A stretch of DNA of 36,449 nucleotides from SMAG-U1939 sp036376595 (GCA_036376595.1 DASVAA010000121.1:1-36449); one strand, 5' to 3'. Positions 14,185 to 22,130 are shown, counted from the first letter of the stretch. A program made the numbers and translations. Notes: a model not told the origin generated them from the letters alone.

Positions 14185-15242
14185 TCACCTTCGAGGGGAC
14201 CACGGCGGATGCCGTCTGGCGCCAGGCGGTCGATCGGCTGCGGCGGGTCGAGGCGGTGCAGGAGAGCCGCGACCAGGCGACGCGCGAAATCCTCCATGCG
14301 GCCTTTACCATCGCCGATCCGCGCCAGCGCGTGGTCTTCGGGCGGCCGATCAACCCCGCTTTCGCTGTCGCCGAGGTGATCTGGATCCTCTCCGGCGCCA
14401 ACGACGTGGACTTCTTGCGTTTCTGGAACCCGCGCATGGTGCGCTTCACCGACGACGACGCGACGGTCTTCCACGGCGCCTATGGCTACCGCCTGGGCAG
14501 CCGGCCGCGACTGCGCGCGCGCGCGGCGCAGCGGCTGCGCCACCCGCGTTCCCAGACTGATGAGCAGCGCGAAGACCAGCTCCGCCAGGCGTACGAGGTG
14601 CTGCACCACACGCCGCACAGCCGGCAGGTCGTGCTCCAGATCTGGGACCACGCGCTCGACCTGCCCAATCCAGAGCCGCGCTCGCGTGACGTGCCCTGCA
14701 ACGTCGTGAGCCACCTGCTGCTGCGCGACGGCCGGCTCGAATGGCTCCAGGTGATGCGCTCCAACGACCTGATCTGGGGCACGCCCTACAACTTTATCCA
14801 GTGGACCACACTTCAGGAGATCGTCGCCGGCTGGCTCGGCGCGGATGTGGGGACGTATAACCACGTCAGCGATTCGCTCCACGTCTACGAGCGCCACTGG
14901 CAGGAGCTGGGGGCCATCGCGACCGGCGACGTAGAGGAGACGCCGCACAACACCGCCGACCTGCGCGTCGGACCATACGAACGGTGGGAGGCGATCTGGG
15001 TGCCGCTGGTGGATATCGCGCTGGGGCTGACCGAGCGCGGCGCGGCCTCCGATCTGCTGGCGCTCCAGCGCGACGCGGCCGAGCTGCCGCTGGCCTACCA
15101 ACAGTGGGTGGCGCTGCTGACCGCCGAGGCGCTGCGCCGGCGCGGGTACGGCGTCGAGGCGGAGGAGACCATCGAGGGCGCCGGGCCATTCTGGGGCGCG
15201 AGCTGGCGGCAGTGGGCGCAATCGGTCGCGCCGGCGCGCTAG
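14181..15242 (+). CDS. Thymidylate synthase homologue (dUMP methylase or hydroxymethylase)
   Basis: The 353-residue product retains the thymidylate synthase active site. Glu65 is in AEVIWILSGAND, Arg148 in PHSRQVVLQIW, nucleophile Cys173 in DVPCN, Arg193-Ser194 and Asp196 in MRSNDLIWG, Asn204 in PYNF, and His234/Tyr236 in DSLHVY. The Asn is the residue that selects dUMP over dCMP (Asp in dCMP hydroxymethylase). The reaction is therefore C5 modification of dUMP with methylene-tetrahydrofolate, but whether it makes dTMP or 5-hydroxymethyl-dUMP cannot be read from these residues. It is longer than ThyA (about 264) and has an Arg-rich stretch near 108-123. ATG at 14181 overlaps the upstream stop. 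Its place with the hypermodification gene favours a specialised role. Confidence 0.82.
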   Translation: MITFEGTTADAVWRQAVDRLRRVEAVQESRDQATREILHAAFTIADPRQRVVFGRPINPAFAVAEVIWILSGANDVDFLRFWNPRMVRFTDDDATVFHGAYGYRLGSRPRLRARAAQRLRHPRSQTDEQREDQLRQAYEVLHHTPHSRQVVLQIWDHALDLPNPEPRSRDVPCNVVSHLLLRDGRLEWLQVMRSNDLIWGTPYNFIQWTTLQEIVAGWLGADVGTYNHVSDSLHVYERHWQELGAIATGDVEETPHNTADLRVGPYERWEAIWVPLVDIALGLTERGAASDLLALQRDAAELPLAYQQWVALLTAEALRRRGYGVEAEETIEGAGPFWGASWRQWAQSVAPAR

Positions 15243-15266
15243 GCGACGTTGCGGAGGATCGCACAG

Positions 15267-15740
15267 ATGAGCACCAAAGAGCGTCCGTCGTGGGACGATT
15301 ACTTCATCAGCATCGCGCGCGTGGTTGCCAGCCGCTCGAACTGTCTGCGGCGCCAGGTCGGCGCGATTATCGTCGCTGACAAGCGCATCGTCAGCACGGG
15401 CTACAATGGCACGCCCTTCGGCGTCCAGAACTGCGACGAAGGCGGCTGCGCACGCTGCGCCTCGGACTTGCCGCGCCAGGCGGGCTACGATTGGTGCCTG
15501 TGCGTGCATGCCGAGCAGAACGCCATCGCGCTCGCCGCGCGACAGGGCACGGCCACCGAGGGCGCGCGGCTCTACGTGACGCTGCGCCCCTGCTTCGGCT
15601 GCCTCAAGGAGGCGGTGCAGGCCGGCATCCACGAGATCGTCTACGAACAGCCGTTTGACTACGAGCCAGAGCTAGAAGAGGCGTATCAGCTTCTGCTGCG
15701 GCAGTCGGGACTGGTGATGCGCCAGCATGCCGGCCGATAG
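15267..15740 (+). CDS. Deoxycytidylate (dCMP) deaminase
   Basis: The 157-residue product deaminates dCMP to dUMP, the substrate of the upstream enzyme. Zinc and catalytic residues are in VHAEQNAI (His81, Glu83) and RPCFGCLK (Cys109, Cys112). CDEGGCARC (56-64) supplies extra cysteines, as in ComEB/T4-type dCMP deaminases that carry a second zinc. N-terminal SWDDYFISIARVVASRS is typical of the family. ATG at 15267 has GGAGG 9 bases upstream and lies 24 bases after the previous stop, so it is the fourth gene of the operon. A CCGCGCATGCGCGG palindrome at 15796-15809 after the stop may help end the transcript but has no T-run. Confidence 0.92.
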   Translation: MSTKERPSWDDYFISIARVVASRSNCLRRQVGAIIVADKRIVSTGYNGTPFGVQNCDEGGCARCASDLPRQAGYDWCLCVHAEQNAIALAARQGTATEGARLYVTLRPCFGCLKEAVQAGIHEIVYEQPFDYEPELEEAYQLLLRQSGLVMRQHAGR

Positions 15741-15919
15741 TCTCCACGTTGGCTCCGCTCCCGGCACCTACACGCGAGTGCGGCGGCACGCCCGGCCGCG
15801 CATGCGCGGACTGGTGGCCGCGGTGTCACGGTGCGTTCCGATTGAGAATGCGCGCGTGGGAAGAGGCACGTGACGTATGCGCGTCGCCATCTTTGCGATC
15901 GGGACGACAGGAGGACATC

Positions 15920-16645
15920 ATGACAGGCCAGATGATCGACTTCGACACCGCGGGAACGCCCGCGCGGGGCTATCTGGCGATGCCAGACACCGCGACGGGT
16001 ACGGGGGCGGCGGCACCAGGGGTCGTCGTGCTGCATGCGTGGTGGGGGCTGACGGAGCCGTTTCGCCAGGTCTGCGACCGGCTCGCCGAGGCAGGCTTCG
16101 TGGCGCTCGCGCCCGACCTCTACCAGGGCAAGACGGCTACAACGGTCGAGGAGGCCGAAGCGTTGGCCTCGGTGCTGGATGCGGAACAGGAACGGGTGCG
16201 CGGCGACATCGCGGGGGCGGTGCGGTTCCTGCGCCACCCTGGACCTCACGAGTCGAGCAGCACCGGAGCCAGCCACGGCAAGCTCGCCGTCGTCGGCTTC
16301 TCGCTTGGCGGCGCCTACGCGCTCGATGCATCCGTCGAGCTGCCCGAGGAGATCGCCGCTGTCGTGATCTTTTACACCACATACCCTGGTCTGGATTATG
16401 GTGCTGCGCAAGCCTCCTACCTCTTCCACTTCGCGGAGAATGACCCCTTCGAGCCGGCGGAATCGGTTGCGGAGATGGAGCGGGAGCTCCAGGCTGCGGC
16501 CAGACCGGCCACGTTCTATACCTATCCGGGGACCACACACTGGTTCTTCGAGTCCAATCGCCCAGATGCCTACGATGCTGCCGCCGCGACCCTGGCGTGG
16601 GAGCGAACCCTCGCCTTCCTGAACGCGCAGCTTCGCGGGTCCTGA
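15920..16645 (+). CDS. Dienelactone hydrolase family protein
   Basis: The 241-residue alpha/beta-hydrolase starts with a typical extended substrate opening (MTGQMIDFDTAGTPARGYLAMP). It then has VVVLHAWWGLTEPFRQVCDRLAEAGF and PDLYQGKTA. The nucleophile elbow is GFSLGGAYAL near 129-138, with Ser where classical dienelactone hydrolases have Cys. The remaining triad residues are Asp in END.FEP and His in PGTTHWFFE. It is cytoplasmic with unknown ester or lactone substrate; dienelactone itself is not implied. The start is the ATG at 15920 with AGGAGG 5 bases upstream, one of the best ribosome-binding sites in the window. Confidence 0.88.
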   Translation: MTGQMIDFDTAGTPARGYLAMPDTATGTGAAAPGVVVLHAWWGLTEPFRQVCDRLAEAGFVALAPDLYQGKTATTVEEAEALASVLDAEQERVRGDIAGAVRFLRHPGPHESSSTGASHGKLAVVGFSLGGAYALDASVELPEEIAAVVIFYTTYPGLDYGAAQASYLFHFAENDPFEPAESVAEMERELQAAARPATFYTYPGTTHWFFESNRPDAYDAAAATLAWERTLAFLNAQLRGS

Positions 16646-16819
16646 GGCCGCCGAGGGCTGTCCCGCGCGGATCGTGGCCGTGTGAAATGGGATCAATTGC
16701 GGATGCGACCTAGCCCATCTGGCAGCGCCTTGTACTACGGTACGCGCCTGTGCGTAGGATCGCTTGATGTGGCAAGCGGCGTGCGGTAGAGGCGACTGCA
16801 CCCCACACGAGGAGCACCT

Positions 16820-17674
16820 ATGGCGGCGAGCGGCGATGCGACACTGGCTCCCGGCGCGGTGGCAGACGCCACCGCGCGCGATGCCGTGCTCGCGCAGCCG
16901 TCGCTGCCCTTCACGATGCACCTGCCGGGCTTCGATGGGCCGCTGGACCTGCTGCTGCACCTGATCGAGAAGAACCAGCTCGAAATCACGACCATCTCGC
17001 TGGTGGCCGTCACCGACCAGTTCGTGCAGTACATCCGCCGCTGGGACGAGCCGCCGCTGCCACGCATGGCGGAATTCGTGGTGATGGCCTCGCGCCTGCT
17101 GCTGATCAAGTCGCGCAGTTTGCTGCCGCGCCAGACGCGCGCGGACGACGACGAGTCCGACCCGCTGGACGACGCCGAGCAGCTACGCCGCCACCTCATC
17201 GAGTACCGCCTGGCGCGTGAGGTGGCCCGCGCGCTCAAGGCCCGCGAGCTGGCGGGGCTGCAGTCGTTCGCGCGGGCAGGCCGGCTGGTAGACCCCGAGG
17301 CGATGCTGGCCTGGGCGCCGCCGCGGCTGGTGGGGCTGAGCGCCCAGGCGCTCTCGCTGGTCTTCCGCCGCGTGCTGGCCGAGAAGCGCCTCGCGGAGCC
17401 GGAGGAGCTGCCACGCCCGCTGGTGACCGTGGCGCAGAAGATGGCCGAGGTGGAGGAACTGTTGCGCATGCGCGGCCGCGTGCTGCTCGAAGACGCGCTG
17501 CGCGGCGCCGATTCGCGCTTCGCCGTGGTCGTCACCTTCCTGGCGGTGCTGGAGATGTGGCATCAGCAGCGGCTGGTCGTCACCCAGGAGGCGCTCTTCG
17601 GGCCAATCGCGATCCAGCCCGGCCCAAAGTTCGGCGAGCACACGCTCACGGAGTTCGAGCCTATTGAGGGCTAG
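16820..17674 (+). CDS. scpA: Segregation and condensation protein A
   Basis: ScpA is the kleisin subunit that bridges SMC heads, with ScpB, in chromosome condensation and segregation. The family opening is clear after a 35-residue extension: MHLPGFDGPLDLLLHLIEKN, then TTISLVAVTDQFVQYI and MAEFVVMASRLLLIKSRSLLP. A charged central region (DDDESDPLDD) and a C-terminal winged helix (VTFLAVLEMWHQQRLVVTQE) follow. Length (284) is normal. ATG at 16820 has GAGGAG 5 bases upstream. The usual partner scpB is not adjacent; instead a convergent PHP gene ends 5 bases beyond the stop. Confidence 0.92.
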   Translation: MAASGDATLAPGAVADATARDAVLAQPSLPFTMHLPGFDGPLDLLLHLIEKNQLEITTISLVAVTDQFVQYIRRWDEPPLPRMAEFVVMASRLLLIKSRSLLPRQTRADDDESDPLDDAEQLRRHLIEYRLAREVARALKARELAGLQSFARAGRLVDPEAMLAWAPPRLVGLSAQALSLVFRRVLAEKRLAEPEELPRPLVTVAQKMAEVEELLRMRGRVLLEDALRGADSRFAVVVTFLAVLEMWHQQRLVVTQEALFGPIAIQPGPKFGEHTLTEFEPIEG

Positions 17675-17679
17675 TGCGC

Positions 17680-18504
17680 TCATGCTCCCGGCGCGCAGGC
17701 CGGCTCGTGGAAGACGTTGCGGATCAGCTTGCGGGGCGCGTCAATCTGCCCCCAGGCGAGCTGCGCGGCAATCTTGGTTGGCGGCACCTTCGGCGGCTTG
17801 CGCTCCTGGCCCCCATCGCGCGAGGTATGGCCCTCGATCGCCGCGCGTAGGTCGGCCGCCGTCTCACCGGGGAAGAGCGTGTAGGCCGCGCCGATGTGCT
17901 CCCAGAAGTGCGCGTCGCTGCCGCCGGTGGCCGCCAGGCCCCAGCGCTTGTTCAGCTCGCGCACGCGCTCGCGCACACTGGCGTTGGCCGGCGAGGGGTT
18001 ATACAGCTCGATGGCGTCCAGTGCGTAGCCCTTGCTCAGCAGCTCCTCGATCTTGCGCTCGCTCAAGCTCGGCACCAGCTTGCCCATCGGGTGGGGGATC
18101 ACGCAGAGGCCGCCCTGGCTCTTGATCTCGTCAATGGCGTCCTCAATGTGGCAGAGGAACTTGACCGGGCGCTTCATGAAGAGACCGAGGAAGTGGCAGA
18201 CAAACTTGTCGGCGCGGCACGTCACCTCACTGCCCCAGATCATCTCGACTGGCCAGCCCTCGCGCTCGATCAGGTCCTGCACGCGCTTGGCGCCTTCCAT
18301 GTGGTCGTGGTCGGTAACGGCGATCACCTTCAGGCCGCGCGCCCGCGCGACTTCGAGCACCCGGCGTGGGCTGGCAAAGCCATCGCCCAGGTTGGTGTGC
18401 ATGTGCAGGTCGGCGCGCGAGTAGCCGCTCAGCAGGTCGGGCACGGCGTGCGCGGCTGGCTTGGGCGCTGGGGATTGCGGGTCGAGGGGCTGTGCATCGC
18501 TCAT
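17680..18504 (-). CDS. PHP-domain metal-dependent phosphoesterase
   Basis: The 274-residue product shows all PHP metal-binding motifs: ADLHMHTNLGDG (31-42), VTDHDHMEG (63-71), GSEVT with Glu93, VIPHPMGK near 137, and GGSDAHF near 195. PHP proteins of this size are 3',5'-nucleotide bisphosphate phosphatases or 5'-3' exonucleases like RnaseAM/TrpH, or histidinol-phosphatase-like; the exact substrate is open. The start chosen is the ATG at 18504 with GAAAGG 6 bases upstream. A longer open frame reaches 18681 but its added residues look like non-coding DNA. The N-terminal 28 residues are Pro/Ala-rich and probably disordered. Confidence 0.87.
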   Translation of the reverse strand: MSDAQPLDPQSPAPKPAAHAVPDLLSGYSRADLHMHTNLGDGFASPRRVLEVARARGLKVIAVTDHDHMEGAKRVQDLIEREGWPVEMIWGSEVTCRADKFVCHFLGLFMKRPVKFLCHIEDAIDEIKSQGGLCVIPHPMGKLVPSLSERKIEELLSKGYALDAIELYNPSPANASVRERVRELNKRWGLAATGGSDAHFWEHIGAAYTLFPGETAADLRAAIEGHTSRDGGQERKPPKVPPTKIAAQLAWGQIDAPRKLIRNVFHEPACAPGA

Positions 18505-18969
18505 GCGCGGCCTTTCGGGCTGAAGTGTGGCGCGGCTTGCGGCGCCAGTGTCCCACGCGGCACCCGCGCGGACTGTCGCCGTCATTCTACCGCATCGGTG
18601 CGACCCCTTGCCGGCGCGTGGCCTGTTCATCACCGGCCACGTAGGGCGGAAAACCTGAGCGATCAGGGTTGTATTCGCCAAAGTGGCATGTTATACTCGC
18701 TCTCGCGAAGGCGCGACCCGGTTTGGCCCCGACGAGGCGGCCGGGATAGTGCCCTCCGCGCGCGAGCGGGGACAGCGCGGACGTCCCCCTAAACGCTCGT
18801 CGGTGGCCTGCCCGGGTTCCATGTCGTCCTCGCCAGCCGGGACGATACCCCCTCAGCTCTCCCCACAGCGTTCATTCCCTCTTCGGGTATCGGAGCCGCG
18901 GACCACATGGTGCGCGGCGAGGGCTGCATCGCGGATGAGGCGCGGCGCAGCCGGAAATGAGGTTCCAGT
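18505..18969. other. Divergent intergenic region with promoter and long leader
   Basis: About 465 bases lie between the PHP gene (minus) and the zinc-ribbon gene (plus). A clear promoter lies at 18669-18697. The transcript would have a leader of about 265 bases before the TTG start. An open frame of 100 codons within it (18683-18985) has no family resemblance and is not called. No riboswitch was recognised. Confidence 0.55.
18669..18697 (+). promoter_or_regulatory. Sigma-70 promoter upstream of the zinc-ribbon gene
   Basis: TTGTAT (18669-18674) and TATACT (18692-18697) are separated by 17 bases. The -10 lies in GTGGCATGTTATACT, a 15-base string repeated exactly at 22186-22200. Confidence 0.65.
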
Positions 18970-19299
18970 TTGGCCACCGATCTGACTCTTCGGTGCCGTG
19001 ATTGCGGGCAAGACTTCGTATTCACGGCAGGCGAGCAAGACTTCTACGCGAGCAAGGGGCTGACCCACCAGCCATCGCGCTGCCCGGATTGCCGTGCGGC
19101 GCGCAAGGCCGGCATGGGCGGCGGTATGGGCGACCGAGCGCCGCGGCAGATGTACATTGCCACCTGCTCGGCATGCGGCGGCGAGGCGCGCGTGCCCTTC
19201 CAGCCGCGCGGCGACAAGCCCGTCTATTGCAGCGACTGCTTCCAGAAGATCGGCCCCAGCCCGTCGCGTAGCGGCGGCTACAGCAGCGGCTCCTGGTAG
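18970..19299 (+). CDS. Small zinc-ribbon protein
   Basis: The 109-residue product has two Cys-pair modules: LRCRDCGQDFVFTAGEQDFY...PSRCPDCR (residues 8-43) and YIATCSACGGEARVPFQPRGDKPVYCSDCF (62-91). Each should bind one zinc. The first is the probable zinc-ribbon domain common in Chloroflexota and other bacteria (the zf-trcl type), of unknown function; the second resembles RNA-polymerase or CxxC-DksA-like ribbons. A Gly-rich linker (GMGGGMG) and a Ser/Gly tail flank them. The start is a TTG at 18970 with GAGG about 7 bases upstream; no ATG lies before the first Cys pair. It is followed by a strong hairpin at 19346. Confidence 0.8.
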   Translation: MATDLTLRCRDCGQDFVFTAGEQDFYASKGLTHQPSRCPDCRAARKAGMGGGMGDRAPRQMYIATCSACGGEARVPFQPRGDKPVYCSDCFQKIGPSPSRSGGYSSGSW

Positions 19300-19345
19300 A
19301 CGAACCGCGATTATCGCGATCGCGCGCGACGTGCGCGCCCCTTGC

Positions 19346-19379
19346 AGGCGTCCGGGTGAGTGAGATGACCCGGACGCCT
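19346..19379. terminator. Hairpin between convergent genes, likely terminator
   Basis: AGGCGTCCGGGT (19346-19357) and ACCCGGACGCCT (19368-19379) pair perfectly over 12 bases with a 10-base loop. It lies 46 bases after the zinc-ribbon gene and 70 after the convergent gene. There is no T-run, so termination is inferred from position and stem strength. Confidence 0.55.
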
Positions 19380-19448
19380 CGTCATGTCCTGGGCGCGGCC
19401 TGTTGTTTGGCACGCCCGGCTGCCCGCGCCAGGCCACGTGGTGCTCCT

Positions 19449-20762
19449 TCAGGGCGTCGCGGTCACGTCACGGCTCAGCTCAGCCGCGCGCTGCAGCGCT
19501 TGGGCTTCCATGGTGTCGAGCGCGGTATCGGTCGTCTCTTTGGCCTGCTGAGCGAACTCCTCGCCATAGGGAATCTGGCTGGCGAGTTGGTCTATAGCAT
19601 CGTGGATGCGGGTGCGAGCGTCGAGCATCGCCTCGGCGTGCTTGTCGGTGGGGATCACCGTGCCGGCGGGCTGCTTGCGCGCACCGGATTGTCCCTGTCC
19701 TCCCGCCTGCGCACCCTGCTGCTGTTGTTGCTGTCGCTGAAGCTCCTGGGTGTCGCGCTGGAGCACCCGCTCGGCGGCCGTGTTGCCGCCGGGAGGCGTC
19801 GGCTGAATCCGCGGCGGCTGCGCCTGCCCCTGCTCGGCGGTTTTGCCAGAGATCGGCACCTGACGTGAGGCGACTTCCGGCTGACCCTCGCCGACCACCG
19901 CCGGCTGCCCGGAAGACGTTGTCTGTCCACCGGATGCTCCTGCCGTCTCGTCACCGCCATCGCCGCCATCGGCGTTGTGGCCGGTATCCGGGACAAGGCC
20001 GAGCGGCGCGCCGTGCTCGCGGTTGGCCTGCTCGGTGGTGGGAGCATCGGTATCTACCTGAGGCATCGGCGCGGGATTGGCCTGCCCGGTGTCGCCGCTC
20101 TGCTCCGCGGAGGCGAGGCGGGCCTCGCCGCTACGGATGTCGTGTCGCCCTCCTGATGTGGCTGTCGCATCGCCCGTGATCTGGCGCTCGCCGGCGTAGA
20201 TGCCGGGCTGCGGCGGCTGGCCCTGCTGCTCGGCCACCTCCGGCGGGATCGGCGCGCCGGGGTGGATGCTTGGGTTGGTGGGCACGTGCCGCATCTCGAT
20301 GGTCTGCCGCAGCTCGCGCATGCGCAGCGTATCCGCGGTCGGCTGCCCTGGATTCGCGGACACTCCAGGTGCGGAGACAGCGGGCGGATGCCACGCGGCG
20401 TACTCGGCAGAGATCGCCTGCTCGTTGGCACCCGGTGGCTCCGAGCTAGGCGGCTCAGTCGCCCAAGGACCCGCGCCGGGTTGGCCGGTGAGGTCGGGCA
20501 AGCGTGTCTGCTCGGAACTATCGGGCGGCGTGTAGCGGTCATTGCCGGCATTCATCACACCGCCGCGTTCATAGGCGCCGTACGGCTCGTCGCCGTAGTC
20601 CTCGGTCTGGCCCTGCTGCTCGGTTTCGAGATAGCCCATGCTCTGGTCGGCGCTGTGGGCGTACGCCTCCAGGCCGGAATCGAAGCCCTCACCCCGGCCG
20701 CTGCTGCCGTGCTGGTCAGGCTGCTGATCCTGTTGGCTGCCCTGATTGCCCGGATTCTCCAT
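19449..20762 (-). CDS. Disordered Gln/Pro/Gly-rich protein with C-terminal IPGG-like motif
   Basis: The 437-residue product is almost wholly low-complexity and hydrophilic (many Q, G, P, E, T, A), with a QRQQQQQQG run near 340. It lacks membrane segments and a signal peptide. Only the C-terminal ~60 residues look folded: RIHDAIDQLASQIP, EEFAQQAKETTD and ALDTMEAQAL. This segment matches the ends of the next two minus-strand genes upstream, giving a paralogous motif. ATG at 20762 has GGAG about 10 bases upstream. It is the last gene of a five-gene minus-strand cluster of similar proteins. Function unknown; composition resembles stress or desiccation hydrophilins, but this is only analogy. Confidence 0.65.
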   Translation of the reverse strand: MENPGNQGSQQDQQPDQHGSSGRGEGFDSGLEAYAHSADQSMGYLETEQQGQTEDYGDEPYGAYERGGVMNAGNDRYTPPDSSEQTRLPDLTGQPGAGPWATEPPSSEPPGANEQAISAEYAAWHPPAVSAPGVSANPGQPTADTLRMRELRQTIEMRHVPTNPSIHPGAPIPPEVAEQQGQPPQPGIYAGERQITGDATATSGGRHDIRSGEARLASAEQSGDTGQANPAPMPQVDTDAPTTEQANREHGAPLGLVPDTGHNADGGDGGDETAGASGGQTTSSGQPAVVGEGQPEVASRQVPISGKTAEQGQAQPPRIQPTPPGGNTAAERVLQRDTQELQRQQQQQQGAQAGGQGQSGARKQPAGTVIPTDKHAEAMLDARTRIHDAIDQLASQIPYGEEFAQQAKETTDTALDTMEAQALQRAAELSRDVTATP

Positions 20763-20808
20763 GCTACCGCTCTCCTATGCTCGTCGCGCGCTCATCACAC
20801 AGCGGCCA

Positions 20809-21315
20809 TCATCCGTTGGCACCGCCGAACGCCTCGCGCTGGAGCTGATCGATGGCTCTGGTCGCCGTATCCTTGGCGCGCTGGGTGTAGCGCATGGCGC
20901 CGGGAATGCTGCCGGCGAAAGCGTCGATCGCGTCGTAGATCTGGCGCAGCGCCCGGTAGCGCGCCTGCTCAACCGGCGAGAGGCCTAGTGGCACATCCGG
21001 CGCGCCGATGCCAAACTCGCCCCGCTGCCCTGCTAGCTCGCCAGACTCCGGCGCAGGTGCGTACGGGGGCGGAGCCACGCTCGCCCCGCGGTCGGATTCG
21101 GTGGTCGCGGTGCGCGGCGCGCGCTCGGCCGCGTTCTGGTCCAACTCGCTCGGCGTCTGATTCTCGGGCGTAAGAGCCGCGCGCTCTCCGGCACCCAGCT
21201 CCTCGTAGTCAATGGCCTGCTCGCTGTTGCCGAAGCCACCGGACGTGCGCTGCTCAGGTGGCGAGGTGTCGATCTGGTCGGGCTGGCCGACGTTGTATGA
21301 GGCGGGATTCGCCAT
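20809..21315 (-). CDS. Small hydrophilic protein with the shared C-terminal motif
   Basis: The 168-residue product begins MANPASYNVGQPDQIDTSPP and is disordered for about 110 residues. It then has LSPVEQARYRALRQIYDAID, FAGSIPGAMRYTQRAKDT and ATRAIDQLQREAF. The last 45 residues parallel the ends of the proteins at 19449-20762 and 21482-21904. The start is the ATG at 21315 with GAAGGAG 8 bases upstream; a longer open frame to 21573 has only Arg/Pro-rich filler before this. No known family was recognised. Confidence 0.68.
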   Translation of the reverse strand: MANPASYNVGQPDQIDTSPPEQRTSGGFGNSEQAIDYEELGAGERAALTPENQTPSELDQNAAERAPRTATTESDRGASVAPPPYAPAPESGELAGQRGEFGIGAPDVPLGLSPVEQARYRALRQIYDAIDAFAGSIPGAMRYTQRAKDTATRAIDQLQREAFGGANG

Positions 21316-21481
21316 GCTGCACGCTCCTTCGTGATTGGCGGGACGCGGGCGACTTCTCACTTTTGTCCGCCATGGATGCTCCGACGCAGGAGGCGTGCCG
21401 TGGTCTGGTGGACACAGGACGAGCCGGCGCCGCGCAATGCGGCAGCCGGCCCGCTGAGTGAATGGACGGTGCGGTGGTGGA

Positions 21482-21904
21482 TTACTGATCGCCGCCCTGC
21501 CCGCCACCGAACATGCCGCCGAGCTTGTCTCCCAGGCCACCTTGGGCCTGCTGGCCGAGGTTCTCCGCGACATTACCAGCCTGCTGCTGAGCCTGCTGGG
21601 CTAGGTTGTCAATGGCGCTGTTGGCCTGCTGCTCGGCCTGCTGGGCGAACTGATCGCCGCCGGGAATCTTGCTGGCGAACTGGCCGATGGTGTTGTCCAC
21701 CTGCTGTTGGGCCTGCTGCTTGGCGGCGTCGATCTGGTCGGAGCCGAAGCCTCCGCCCTGACCTGCCTGTGCGCCGCTCTGATCCGGTGTCGCGCTGGCG
21801 GCCTCCGTGTTGGGATCATTCTGTCCCTGCGTAGCGTTGGGGTCTTGCATCCCTCCGACCGTGTTGGGGTCCATTGGTCCCTGTCCCGCGTTCGGGTCCG
21901 ACAT
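21482..21904 (-). CDS. Small Gln-rich protein with the shared motif
   Basis: The 140-residue product starts MSDPNAGQGPMDPNTVGG with three related MDPNT/QDPNA/NDPNT units. It then has a helical Ala/Gln region: DQIDAAKQQAQQQVDNTIG, QFASKIPGGDQFAQQAEQ and QANSAIDNLAQQAQQQAG. It ends in a Gly-rich tail (KLGGMFGGGQGGDQ). The central part carries the DxIxxFASxIPGGxxFAQQA motif shared with its two downstream neighbours in most complete form. The start is the ATG at 21904 with GGAAGG upstream. Its helices look amphipathic and could form coiled coils. Function unknown. Confidence 0.7.
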   Translation of the reverse strand: MSDPNAGQGPMDPNTVGGMQDPNATQGQNDPNTEAASATPDQSGAQAGQGGGFGSDQIDAAKQQAQQQVDNTIGQFASKIPGGDQFAQQAEQQANSAIDNLAQQAQQQAGNVAENLGQQAQGGLGDKLGGMFGGGQGGDQ

Positions 21905-22058
21905 GGCTGTGCCATCCTTCCTGTCCGCGGCCGCACGGCCACGGGCGCGAGATACCGTGCTCGAAATCGGCCGCCAGGGCGGCGGTCGCGGCGACACGGC
22001 GCGCCGATGGGCCGCATATTGCATGCCGAATGTGATGAAGGATCCTCACCCACCGGCC

Positions 22059-22078
22059 GGGCGAGCCATGGCTCGCCC
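22059..22078. repeat. Palindromic repeat R1, copy in 21905-22193
   Basis: GGGCGAGCCATGGCTCGCCC is a perfect 20-bp palindrome followed by CTACGCC. It differs from the copy at 670 in only the two centre-flanking positions. Confidence 0.8.
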
Positions 22079-22108
22079 CTACGCCTACAAGGCGGGGGGA
22101 TAGGCGCA

Positions 22109-22130
22109 GAGGCGACGCCCGCGTCGCCTC
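22109..22130. repeat. Palindromic repeat R1, second subtype
   Basis: GAGGCGACGC-CC-GCGTCGCCTC forms a 10-bp stem with a 2-base loop, followed by TACAG. It is almost the same as the copy inside the S9 peptidase gene (7446-7463). Confidence 0.8.

Noticed and set aside
14142..15632. Open frame of about 500 codons antisense to the thymidylate synthase homologue and dCMP deaminase
   Set aside because: Biased composition and no domain, whereas the sense genes retain complete active sites and proper ribosome-binding sites or overlaps.
12471..15740. Interpretation of the four-gene operon as part of an intact prophage
   Set aside because: No structural, packaging, lysis or integrase genes are present within several kilobases on either side; neighbours are scpA, coaX and other cellular genes.
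15796..15809. CCGCGCATGCGCGG palindrome as a definite terminator of the operon
   Set aside because: The stem is short with no loop and no T-run follows; it is mentioned only as a possibility.
18683..18985. 100-codon frame between the PHP and zinc-ribbon genes
   Set aside because: It starts inside the predicted promoter, has Arg/Pro/Ser-rich sequence without any family resemblance, and overlaps the true zinc-ribbon start.
22059..22130. Possible CRISPR repeats
   Set aside because: The palindromes are scattered singly, differ in sequence and lack regular spacers, and no cas genes are present. The Cas4-like nuclease alone does not make a CRISPR locus.
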